From Puffinus mauretanicus (Eukaryota > Chordata > Aves > Procellariiformes > Procellariidae): DNA of 64,000 nucleotides. The position numbers were made by a program, and so were the translations under genes. The notes below the pieces were generated by a model. It did not search any database. It was not told the DNA's origin and saw only the letters and a program-made list of their open reading frames with translations. Positions 38,050-49,690 of the stretch are shown here, piece after piece. Location: positions 6,634,001 to 6,698,000 of the forward strand of contig JAJKFH010001865.1 of assembly GCA_023333565.1 (NCBI GenBank), given 5' to 3'. Every line of letters begins with the position of its first letter. The first letter of the stretch is position 1.

Positions 38050-41000
38050 CTGGAAAGAGAAAGAGAGGAGGAGGTAATTTCTAGTTCTCTTGCCTTGCTG
38101 TGGTTAGCTATTTCACTGTGAAATACCGAAGAAAGTTGTTCGGATGCTTTTGCTAAGAACACTTTGGGACAAACGCCGGTAATCACACGTGGCCCATCTG
38201 GCTGGTGGGAAGACCAAATGCAGCAATGCCATCCTGCAAGCATGGACCTTTGAACCGCTCTGAGCGATTACTGGCTTTCAGTTGTGCTACAGAACTGCTA
38301 AGCGATCCATGTTGCGTATGAAATTATGTGCGGGTGAGAATGGAAAACCAAGCAAGCAAAAGTATGTTTTTTCCTCCAGCTTTGCACCTGAAGGAAAGCT
38401 TCCTGGAGAGTCCGGGCTGGACTGTCAACTGAGGAAACTGAGGAAGCGTGCCCATGCCTGTGTTTATTTTCAAAACAGCCGTCCTTGTTCTGGGTGTTGT
38501 TTCCCAGGTAAAACAAGAGAAGTGTTCCCTTCCCTGCTGCACATAGCTCTGACAGATTGATGTAGTGTGCCCAGGAAGAAAAGAAATGCTTGTCCAAAAA
38601 TTATTTCCCATATCTTTGAGAGGAACAAGCCATATTATTTTTTCCCTTGATTCTTAGTGCTGAAAGCTCTGCCTTTACTCTTTAATAGATGACTGTGTTT
38701 GATGAAGGTTTTTGAACCGCCTAAATGGTCAGGTGTCAGAGATCTATAGGCAGCTGGTGTTTGTTTAGTAAATGATGTCCCTGTTATTGTAGTAAAAGAC
38801 AGGCCTCGGTGGGCTATAAATACGCTCTGTTCCCATGCATCATACCTCTGTCCAAAGGTACATTTCAGACCTTTGGTTGTTTGCTCTCCAATTTCTTTCT
38901 TTTTCATTACATTCCTCCCTCCCTCTCTCCCACCAGGTTATTACACTGAAACAAGACCAAACCAAGTAATTCATGTAATAACCCTTTCAGAAGGAAGCAG
39001 AATTTTCTATATACAACAGTTGCCATTCTTTATCATTGTCCTTTGCGAACCGTCGATGCTCCCATGTTACTTGAATAAAGTGACAAAGATGACAATGAAC
39101 ATGTATTTAGTGGATACCACTATTGCAAAATGTTCCTATCTATCTGCATGAGAAATTGTGAAATGGAAATGGTGGACCTTAATCTATTTTGCGAAGTTGA
39201 TTGCACGTCTTATTGTAGAGGATTAGAAAGGAAACTCTGCTGGTTAGAGAGTGCATGGGATTTTGTGATCGGATGGGTGGACAGAAGAGAACTTCAACAG
39301 CAGCACTATTTCCTGTCTGTCTCTCCTTGTTTTACTCCTGCGATGGTTGTTCTTGTAGATGAAGAGGAATTTTAGGTGATTTACAAGATCAGTAGAGCCC
39401 CACCAACATCCCAAAGATCACCAAACATTTATTTGAATATCTAAAGCTGTAAGGTCAGAGGAAAAAATGGCTTTTGGGAACCATTTTTTTATATATATAA
39501 AAGTTCATGTTCTTCTGGTTTCACATACACTGACATAATTGTAAAAATAGCTTGTCTTGTGGTGTCTTGACCATTTCATTTCTGGTTCTGTTTGGGACTC
39601 TAATATGTAGAAGTGAGAGTTTGGTCCAAGGCTTGGAAAATACACGAGTGGGGCTTCTGCAGTAAACGGGAGCTAACCTTTCCTTGTCTTGGATACCGCA
39701 TGGTTATTATTATCTCATCTCAGCTGGGTTGTCTCCTCTCTTTTGCCTTGCCCGTAACCCAGAGCTGAGGGTCTGCTCGTCTGGAAGTGCCAGTGCGGTG
39801 TAATTGAGAATAGAAAGTGCTCCAAACACACCTGACATACAGGTGGTGCTGGGTGGTACCTCGGAGTCAAATCCATCCCGAATTTGAAAACATCTGAATC
39901 CAGGAGGAGTGCATTTGAAAGAGGAAAGGAAAATGTAAACCTTGGAGAGATTCATAGGCTCATCAAACTCTGAGCCCAGTCTTTCCAAATAAGAGCAATC
40001 TCTGCCCTGAACTCTTTATGCAGTAAATCTGAACATCTGATATTTCACTTCTGGTGAACAACTGGCAGAAAGCCCAGGAACGCAAAGCCTTGAACTGTCC
40101 TCCAGTTAACATCTCAACGTCTCCAGATCTGTGAATGGGGATTAAGCATCCCATAGCATCTGGACACACCCTGTGGCCAGGGTTGCATTTGACCATGACT
40201 TAACAAATGCGCTTATGATTTAAAAATCGACTTCAGATTCAGAATTGCATCGAGTTGCTCATGGAAGTCCTCCCCTGGTAGACAGAGAGTTACATTTACA
40301 CTCCTCACCAAAAGATCACAAGGACAGGAAAGGGTGACATTGCAGGTTTTCTGATGCTCTTCTGAAAGAATACAGTCATTTGTTCAGTACGGAGGAGAAG
40401 CACGGCCTCCTTTTGTTATTTGTTCCCTTCAAGCATATCTGGCAGAATTAGAACTGCAATAAAACTGTCCTGATAATGATGCAAATGTGTGAAATTGCAG
40501 ATCTCCTTCAAAAACCTTTTGCTCTTAGTTTGTTTCTTTTCGGCTGTCAAGCTGCTGATTTTAAGCCTCCCCTTTCCCTGAAACAACATTTTATTGGAAA
40601 AAAGATATTTTCTCACTTTTTCCTGGCTTAACTTTCCATTCTCCTCATTGATACTCCAAAGACGAATCTTGATGGAACCGAATAATTGGAATCTTCAGGG
40701 TGCGAATTGTTCATTTTCCACTAAGTATGAAACCCATCATGCTTAACAGCGAATACAGCAGGATACACTTAGCAGGTGTATGAAAATGAAAATAAAAGAA
40801 CACTGATTGAAAGGAGAGGGAAAAAAAATCATGAAAGTGACATTTCCTCTACTCTTCCAAAATATACAAAACTATTTTAACTGCTTTCATAACAGATACC
40901 GTGCAAAGAGACCCAATTAATTTTATCTTCATGCTGCTATACAATCTGTATAATTCTTCTGGTCACCAAAATGTCTGAGGTACATTATATTATTCATACA

Positions 41001-42354
41001 GACTTCACTCCTTGGAAAAAGAAATCACGTTTAATCTCTTTTTCTCTTTATCTATGGATTGATCTGTCCATGAACAGCTCCAAATCTTAGCAGGAAAAAA
41101 AGTGTCAGTAATAACAACCTGATAGGTTCTGGAAGAAACCTTAAAGACAAAGCATGTTCGCATCAGACAGAGATTGACGTTTAAATAGAGGAGCACATAC
41201 TGCGTGAATGTATTTGTGTTTAAAGGTATAATGTCTTCTAACTTGGTGTATTGAAGAGATGAAGTGCTTTTGCAAGAGGTCAGAGTAGCCTTACAATTCG
41301 CATGAGGGTAGTAAAGGAAACGCTAACAATAGCAAATGAAGCTCTAATTCCTTACGTAGTTACGGGGAGCCAAATCCGTTTCTACAGTTCCTTGAGCCAG
41401 ACTCACTTTTGGTTTCCGCTGCTGGAAACCAGCAACAGTTTTGCCTATCAGCAAGGAAGGAGATGTGGCCAAGACCCTCAAAGAAAAGTGCTGGTTCCGC
41501 TGAGCAGCGGGAAGTGGCAGAAATTTTATGAAACTTCTGTGCAGGAACGCGGGACGGGGAGGCCAAGTTGCGCTCTGGTTCTAGGAAAACCTTGTTTTCT
41601 TTGCAAAACTAGAGCCAGGTAAGTCCTTGCATTTTTGTTGTTGCTCTTCACTTCAGCCTGTAGTGAACGTTACGGGCTGCTCGGTGTGCCTGAGCTGAAC
41701 ATATTGATCTACACGGATGTTGGAGAGGGAAAATGACACAATCTGCTGGAATTCGGTTTTGGCAACAAAAATGAGTATAATTGACAGGTTAGCAAGTGGG
41801 TACTCAGAGATTTGTTCTCCAGAAATGTCCAAGAGGGAGGATGGATGGGTAGATTGATTTCATAATTAAACATGAAAATGCCTCATTTTCTGGTTTCGTT
41901 GTCAGCTCAGAAGCCAGCCCCAGTTTGACAAATGGTTTTCTCCAGTTTACAAGGCTTTCGGAAAGCTTTGGTGCAGTTTCAGGCAATCTTGGGCTGAATT
42001 CGGCTCTATACAGGAGTCTGGGTAAATCTGGGTTAGTGTATGATTTCATGCATCCAGTACAGAGAAATCAGCAAATTGCGTAAGTTCTTTATTCTGCATA
42101 TGGGCTAACGCAGAGAAGAGCCACAGCCACATTTGCAGGGGACTCCACATGCCGACTTTGGTATGTGGGCCTATGTTATTTTTTTAATTCCCAAAGACCC
42201 AACATTTGACGCTTTATGTTTGTTGTCTTATCTGAATATAAATCACAGTGTAAAACTCGTTTATCTCCTGCAAAGTGAAAGCATGAAAATTAGTCTTGCA
42301 TTATTCACTGTATTGAGCCTGCTGAATCCAGAGACCAAGCTGTGATCAGCTCAC
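38050..42354. other. Non-coding DNA (intron if the minus-strand chain is real)
   Basis: There are no recognisable genes or repeats. A strong plus-strand acceptor-like tract ends at about 38937 (ctccctccctctctcccaccag) but has no good donor nearby. A consensus plus-strand donor (CAG|GTAAGT) sits at 41618-41623 after a 106-codon open frame (41302-41622) that has no clear acceptor. Short TA microsatellite sequence lies near 39.49-39.50 kb. Confidence 0.55.
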
Positions 42355-42422
42355 CTTTGGGAGAAAGTCCGCAGGGTACCTGTGGCCATTTGGCATGCGG
42401 TAGGTAGGAGAACCATCTGGAT
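42355..42422 (-). other. Candidate internal coding exon (minus-strand chain, exon 2 of 3)
   Basis: Minus-strand acceptor tract (tttactttttccacctccaactgcag) at 42423 and above, and a donor AAG|GTGAGC at 42354-42349. The 68 bases contribute two bases to a split codon and then 22 full codons starting PDGSPTYRMPNGHRYPADF. With the single G left by 56793-56871 the split codon becomes GAT (Asp). All three frames are open, so frame choice depends on the neighbours. I cannot assign a protein family. Confidence 0.3.
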
Positions 42423-44495
42423 CTGCAGTTGGAGGTGGAAAAAGTAAATGGCCATAGAAGAGGGGAAAGCACCACAACTTTGACTGGCTACAGATTTCAG
42501 TAGCTCCTTACATATTCAGATGAGAACCGAGAGGGAGCTGAGACCTGATCTGGAGCACCATTTGTTCTCAAGTTTGCTGCCCAGATAGCCCTGCTGCTCC
42601 CTGCCCCTTTCTTCCAGCAGATCACAGAACTACAGGCTAGCCTGCCTTGTGGGCTTGTTTTTGAAGACAGCAGCATCTTCTCCAGTCTGGCCTGATGTCA
42701 ACCACATAATAAGTGTGTATTTGTTACAACATGGGTGAGAAGCCTGTTAGAATATAGGACAGAGAGCCTGCCCTATATTACAGGTTGTTGGGGTTTTTTT
42801 TGCCGTTTAACAAATGCTCATTTATCAAGCTGCTGAGGGGAGAGAAACCCAGCTTTTTCTGCCTGTGTGCCTGCTAGGACTTAAAAAACACCCTTAAAGG
42901 TATAAACAGACTTGAAACCACAAAGGATTTAAAGACAGACATGAAGCATATGCAAGTTTTTAGAAAGATAAGTTCCATCCTTATTGTGTTTTTACTGATT
43001 CTAGAAAACATCTTCAAGTAGGGATTTAAAAATGCTTCCTGTATTCCTCTCTATGCATTCATCTTTGCATGGTCTGCACGTTTCAGGGGGGCTTATTTTG
43101 AAATACTGGATTTGGATAGTGCTTCTCCTTTTCCTTATTTTAAGTCACTTTCTTGGCAGTGACTGTACTTAACATTAGTGCCTAAACTAATAGGCAGAAT
43201 GGATGTCATTGGCCCTCATTCTCTTCTCTTTACCAGTCAAAGGGTAACTGTGAAGTTAAAGTAATTACATTGGTCTGAAGTTGGCATCAGAGGCTTATGC
43301 CTGCTAAAAATTATCTTTTCTGTGTTTCTTTTAATATATACAATGTTCTTAGGTTTTTGCTTACAATACACATACACACAACTACTTGAAGAATCATACC
43401 TACTTTTTGTGTCCTCTAATGACCTTATTTATGATATAACTATAAAAGAAAAAGCTAGATTTGTTCCTCTTTGAGGCTATGACTTTGATCATAGGACATT
43501 AAATTGTACCTTACTTTATTTTAGAGGTTCTAATGAGAACAAAAGTCAGGAAAATTCAGAACAGCAGGGAGGGCCTTTCTATTCAGAGGTAGATTACTTT
43601 ATCTTTAATCCTCTTCCCTTCCTTGTGCCTGATGCGATATGCACATACGCGCATCCATGTGTACACAACTACTTGTACGTTTAAGTTTCCCTTGCCCTCC
43701 CTCAGAGCCAGAAGCATCAATCTTGTTTCTCTAATAAAGGCATTTAAAGCACAAAGTTATGAAAATATTCTCTATATTTCTGTGTTGGGTATGTCACTGG
43801 CAGTAGGAAGCATTTATCTTCCCTGTCACTTAGTTTCCTTGCTGAAGTCTCTAGGGATAGCAACATTTGGTTTTCTTGAAATTTTCAATAAAGGCAAGGC
43901 AAATAATGTCTTTCTCTGCTACGCTTTCCAAGCTTAGCTCTACCAAGGGTGTCTTGCAGGGACAATTAAACCACGCCATTGCCTGAGTTTCGGTGGATGT
44001 TGTTATTGCAGCATTTGTCCCCTTCCTGACAAATCACATTATTCCCATGGCTGCGGACCATTAGTGGGCCCAGGGGAGCCAGGAGCGGATCACGACCGGC
44101 TGCTCGCCCCCGGGGCAGAGGCAGCCCCAAGAAGGGGTGAGCAGAAGGTGGCCAAGAAGGAGCCCATTTGGGTGCTCTCCTGTACCTCTGAGCTGCCAGC
44201 TACTTAGTGCTCGGTGTACCTGATGCCCTCTTCCCTGCCTGGGGCTTACTTCTCTCTTAGCTTTGCAGTGCTGCACCCACTGTCCTCCCTACACCTCCTC
44301 CCACCGGGGAGGGGACCTTCCCATGTGCTTCTCTCTCTGCCCAAGCATTTGGCAATAGGCGGTCGCTTAAACATCAGCAATGCCTGGAAACCATGCCATT
44401 TCGCTGAAATATCCCTTTTTTCTTTGCCTTTTGTGTGGGTTTTTTTTGCTTGATACCTGGTTCAATTTCAGGCTTTGGCTTCTCTGGCAGCGCAG
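42423..44495. other. Unique non-coding DNA
   Basis: No gene or clear repeat. AT-rich sequence at 42.7-43.9 kb is followed by a GC-rich block at 44.05-44.33 kb just upstream of the second LTR. A 104-codon frame at 43623-43937 (plus) shows no recognisable domain and no splice context. Confidence 0.6.
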
Positions 44496-45071
44496 TGTCA
44501 TGGTTTAACCCCAGCCGGCAACTAAGCACCACCCAGCCGCTCGCTCACTCCCCCCGCAGCGGGATGGGGGGGAGAATCAGAAAAGTGAGAAAACTCGTGG
44601 GTTGAGATAAAGACAGTTTAATAGGTGAAGCAAAAGCCGCGCACACAAGCAAAGCCAAACAAGGAAGTCATTCACTACTTGCCATTGGCAGGCAGGTGTT
44701 CAGCCATCGCCAGGAAAGCAGGGCTCCATCACGCGTAACGGTGACTTGGGAAGAAAAAACGCCATCACTCTGAACATCTCCCCTTCCTTCTTCTTCCCCC
44801 AGCTGTATATGCTAAGCATGACGCCGTATGGTATGGAATACCCCTTTGGTCAGTTGGGGTCAGCTGTCCTGGTTGTGTCCCCTCCCAACTTCTTGTGCAC
44901 CCCCAACCTGCTCGCTGGGGTGAGAAGCAGAAAAGGCCTTGGCTCTGTGTAAGCACTGCTCAGCAATAACTAAAACATCCCTGTGTTATCAACGCTGTTT
45001 CCAGCACAAATCCAAAACATATACTAGCTATTATGAAGAAAATTAACTCTATCCCAGTCAAAACCAGCACA
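44496..45071 (-). mobile_element. Solo LTR of an avian endogenous retrovirus (copy 2, variant subfamily)
   Basis: As written it begins TGTCATGG and shares with copies 1 and 3 the first ~130 bases, including 'cagccgctcgctcactc' and 'gggttgagataaagacagtttaat', and the promoter block 'gcatgacgccgtatgg'. The middle (about 44630-44800) and the distal part (about 44880-45060) differ from the other two copies, so it belongs to a sister subfamily. This longer variant is one I associate with many bird genomes. The far end reads accagcaca. If the element stops at 45069, the flanking 5-mers cgcag and cacag match at 4 of 5. With the end at 45071 no duplication is evident. No internal retroviral genes are present. 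Confidence 0.92.
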
Positions 45072-48000
45072 CAGCCAGGAAGGGTAGCAGATGTCATGGT
45101 CTAGCTGAGGTTTTGAGGTCTGTGCAGCAAAAAATGGCCAGAGGTTTTGAGCCTGACGTCAGGCACTGCGCAGGCAGCAGTCGGGCACTGTCTGTGTGGG
45201 GCATCACTGCGGCCGCGGGAGCGAATACATCCTTGATGCTGCTCATTACATTAAATGGAGCTATGCTAGGTGGCAGTTCTCTCTTTGAGACACTAATGTG
45301 AGGGGGACAGAAAAGTATTAAGAGGTCAATAATTAAAGCCTTATCTTGACTTGAAATTCTTCCCCTGTTCAGTTCCTGATCCCAAACATTCAGCTACAAA
45401 GTCCCCAAAGAGGCCAGTTTGTAATTCTCACCTAGTCTTTATGTAACCAGCTGTGTTTTCCGCATCCCAGGGGTGATGTGGGTCTCCAGGTCTCTTGCTT
45501 GAGTCTTATTAATTCATGGGGTTTTTTTCTAATATGGATGTTCCCAATTCACTTTTTGACATATAGACAGAAGTGATGATGCATTATGTATTTTCTACTA
45601 TATAGATATTTCTGTTAACCTAAATAACCTGCTTGGGGAGGGACAGAAGGGAATGATTGTGCTTTGAGAGGTAAACATAAAAGAGTTTCTGGTCTTCTCT
45701 CAGATTGCTTTAAAAGCACTGAAGAAAGCTGGTATTTTATCAGTTGTAAGGTCCTTTCTGTTTGCTTTCTTTCCCCAGAAAGCTTCACCCCAGAAACAGT
45801 GCGTACATGGTACTCCCTTCATATGTGTCACCTTCATACGGCACTGCTCCTTGGTGAAAATACACTTGTGGTCTGTTAAATAGGCTGATCTAACTTACTC
45901 AGCAGTTCAGTTCAGCATCTAGACTTGTAAGCACAGCCGCATTGGTAATTGTTACTATTGGAAAACAGATCCTTCTTGCTTTCTAGGAATTTTTAGATTT
46001 TGTTGGTATTTGTTTGTAGTATTTCCATTTGCTGTGGACAAAATGCATATGCTAACACAGCAATCTTGTGCAAATTTCTGCTCTTGGAATTTTTATAGAG
46101 TCTAGGTGGAAGCACGTGAATCGAAGTGGTTAAAAAGTGAACGCATAGGAAGATTTGTTCCTTCAGTTCTCTTTCTACCTTTGCTGCAGACAATGCGTTA
46201 TTTAGTACAGGTGCTTCGTTGGGAATCTCAGTACCTTGCAGTAATGATCACTGCAGATAATCAGCCTCTGTCTACAACAGAAAAATTACTGCAATTGGAT
46301 AATGTAGTTTATCTCTGCTGGGACCCCAGATGAGGCGCATTAGCATAACTGCACAGCCAGCCGACACAACAGTTTTAAGCACCATCTTGAACCGTGAGAT
46401 CAGCGAGATGCTGCGGTGCTTGGTTGGGCAGTGGTTGTCACCCATCTGCCAAGGCTACAGTCCCCACTGCTATGAACAGCACAGGCACTCAATTCCTAAA
46501 ATATTCCTTCCAGGGACCATAGCCGTGGCTAGCAATCCTGCATTCCCCATCGTCTTTCTTTACCTGTGAAGCTCTTCTGCTCGCAGAAGGAGCGCTGGCT
46601 TCGCTAGCACCGCTCAGCTCTCCTGCGCTGTTTTGCTAAACGTAGCACGATGCTTTGTCTTAGCATGCCTAAAAATAAATGCTGTGTCATCAAAACTGGG
46701 TTTTAAAGATAATTTATTGAGGAAGTGCACTGCTTAAAGTTACTGCTTTTATAAAGAAGCCACGTTACACTCTGAAGACTATGCGAGCCTTTAATTTGCT
46801 TTGGTGGTTACTAGGTAGGTTTAATTGGGTGCAGCTAAGCTTTAGAAGCACTGATCAGGTCTGAGATTTGGGAGTGCACCTTGACGGCATCCCAAATCTT
46901 CGTTAGCGTAAGACCCGAGTGCATGGGAGCACAGCCCCCAGGCACGCTGCAAGAGCCCTAAGCCAGCAGCAAATCCTCGGCCCTCGCGGAAGCTCCTGCG
47001 CAGGCAGAGATGAAGCAGCCCTCAGCTGCCAGTGCATCACAGGAGAGGATGAAAGGGGTAAGATGGGGCCGAATTATGAGACAAGACAGGTCCATGTTTT
47101 TCACAAGGAGTTTTTTTTGAGGGTTTGGGGTTTTGTTTGGGGTTTTTTTTGCTTTTAAGCAAAACCCAAGGCTTATACTTCTGAGAGCTGGATTTGCAGT
47201 GCTTTATGCTACATAGATATTAATACAGTACCCATGAGTTAAGATCTTGATCCTAATATGAACTTTTAAGTGCTATATAATGTTCCTCATTTCACTGGTT
47301 CAGCTGAATAAAACACATATAATAGAAATGGCATCTATGATGAAGAGTGAACTTTTAAAATTCTTTTTGTTTTCTGTAAGGTTGGTTAATTTGTGCATCC
47401 AGTTGTCTCAACAGTCTCTTGGGACTGTTTGTGGGAATAAATGGGCTAGTTTTTAATCCCTCAGGCTTTCCTAAGAACATCATTATGTCATTTAAAGCAT
47501 GAGCAGTATTTATCTTGATGACCTCTTGTTATTTGAGATCAAAGTCAGATAAGACTTGAAAGTTAATTCAACCTACCAATCTCGTTAAGAAGCCGTCTAC
47601 AATAAGAGTTTCACAGCAAGGTCGTTCTGAAGGTTTTATTTTGGTCCCTCACTCCAGTCTTTCCTTCCAGAAATCCACTTCTTGGCTTGGGGCACTAATT
47701 ACCACCTTTATCAAGAGCCCTGTCCTCAAAATGCCTGTGAACACGTCTGTGTCTCCTGGCATCACTAGTGTCACCAAATGGGAAATTAATCAAATTACAA
47801 AGACCTAAAGATTTGATGAATTCTAGCCTTGAGTGAGAAATAATATCTGCCTACTTCAAGGCGAGTTGTGAGGGTTTGATAGGGACATGCAAAATCCCTA
47901 TTATTGCTCAAGTATTATTGGAATTAGGTCATGATCCAGTGCCTTTTTCCTAAGGATAGGGGTGTGATATTTATATCAGAAAGACGTGTGAATCTGTGTG

Positions 48001-48899
48001 AGCCTGAAGCTGTACTAGCTTCAGAGTTGCTTTTAAAATATTATTCTTCCCTCCCCCCTTTCTGAAGGGTCTCATGAGTCTGTCTGGAGCTAGTATCTCA
48101 ATGAAGACCATTTTCATGTCTAATTCAGATTTACTATAACATATGGTGGGGGGGGGGGGAGGGGAGGAGCATCACATTTTGTGAATTTAATTCCAGAGAC
48201 AGAAATAATTCAGCTTTTTTTGAGCTTGAAGATTTCTTCCAATGAGTCCTATTTATTACACACATTGGTACCAGAGGAAAAAAACCAACAAAAAACTAAC
48301 ATTCTGCTTTGGTCTGTTGAATATGTCCAGAAAGTTTCTTTTCTATTCATCTCCCTTTTAATGGGTAAATCTTGCTGCCCAAGTTATTAACTCTTGCCAA
48401 CCCAGTGGATGCATGAGTTGTAAGACAGAGCATCTCAAATTACATTAGATGCCTATGTTTAGGCAACTGATTTAAGCCCTTTGTATGGTGATGGCATATA
48501 ATTAATTCATACTATATAATAAAATATGCATAAGTAATTCATACCATAATGAAAAGTGACATTCTTATTGTCTAGTGTTAGTAGAAAGACCTGGTACTGA
48601 AAAAGACTTCAAGATTTCCTTATACGTGTTCACACATATGCAGAATATATAAAAATATTTGTAAGTTCTTATTGCATTGGGCATATCATCCAACACATAA
48701 GAAGCGAAGTTGCATTACAAGCTATATAATTGACCTCGGCCTTGAAAGCAGTGTTAAAGATGGAAATTCATCTTACGTTCTGTTTGTAAGCTTACAGTAT
48801 GAAATAAAATTTATTGGCAGGTAAGTTTTAAATGGGTGCTCATCAGGGTCTATGAGAATTGGGAAGATCTGTATAGCCAAAGAGAAATAACAAGCTAAT
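45072..48899. other. Unique non-coding DNA
   Basis: Mostly AT-rich with dense stops and short frames only. A good acceptor-like tract at about 45760-45778 (plus) lacks a convincing donor. A G-rich run at 48148-48167 and a stretch of repeated TTTGGGG-like sequence at 47.11-47.15 kb are the only simple-sequence features of note. Confidence 0.65.
48148..48169 (+). repeat. G-rich run, possible G-quadruplex
   Basis: Twelve consecutive G are followed by GGGG and GG blocks separated by single A residues. The arrangement could fold as a G-quadruplex, but no functional context is visible. Confidence 0.7.
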
Positions 48900-49690
48900 G
48901 CTGAACTCTATCAGGAGCAGGAAGCCACAGAAATCAGCAGATCCCTCAAGATTTAGGGAGTAATCAGAGAATATAAGAACGTTGCAGATGCTTTTCAAGA
49001 TTTTATTTTCCTTGGTCTTTGCTACTGAGAATGATGAATAAATTGGGAGTGGGGGAATTCCAGAGAGTAAAGGTGCAGTGCTCCCTTTGACAGATGGTTC
49101 TAAAAAATTTCTCTCTATATATCTATATATATGTATTTGTGTGTGTGTGTGAAATGGAAGAACTCAGGAAATTAAATGTCAATAAATCATTGGGACCAGA
49201 TGGCATTCATCTGAGATTTCCAAAAAACGCAGTAGCAGAGTTACTTTAAAAATATGTATAGATTATCACTGAAAAAACCCTCATCTATTAAATGAGAACA
49301 GTTGTCAATTGAAAAGACTTTTTAAAAGAATAGTGGCAGGAATGATATTGTGGCCAGCCAATTTAATCTCCATAGTAGGAAAACAGATGTACGATGTTTT
49401 AATAAATTAACATACTATTACTTTTGATGTCCTGCAGTCTTTGACAGGCTTAACAAAAATATTTAAAACAATGCAGGAAAAAACCCTGTGTTATTAGAAC
49501 ATAGATATAACTAGTTTTTTTCCTTCAAATGTCTTGTTATAAAGTTCTTTTTATGAAGTCTGTTAATGAAATTTGTTAACCAAAGGGTGAGGGTAAAGTT
49601 AGATCTGTTCAGAGATTAAGAGAGGGAATTAGATAACCTAGATTACAGATAGGAAAAAAGAATACAAGGACTGATATCTATGCCTCAGCA
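48900..49690 (+). mobile_element. Decayed CR1/L3-type LINE relic with readable RT motif
   Basis: The best-preserved part (49151-49216) translates in one frame to EMEELRKLNVNKSLGPDGIH and onward, the start of the reverse-transcriptase domain in CR1/L3/L2-type non-LTR retrotransposons, with the GPDGIH motif at 49193-49210. The next bases ('gcagagttactttaaaaatatg', 'attatcactgaaaaaaccctc') follow the order of that same ORF, now interrupted by stops. Upstream, the 'ttttccttggtctttgctactgagaatgatgaat' region resembles the linker before the RT domain. Downstream similarity is patchy to about 49.69 kb. A TA/GT microsatellite interrupts the element at 49111-49150. The many stops and gaps indicate an old, inactive copy. 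Confidence 0.7.
49111..49150 (+). repeat. TA/TC then GT microsatellite inside the LINE relic
   Basis: CTCTCTATATATCTATATATATG is followed by GT repeats (written in two parts: a CT/TA-rich half and a GT half). It lies between the linker-like and RT-like parts of the old LINE and probably arose after insertion. Confidence 0.85.
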
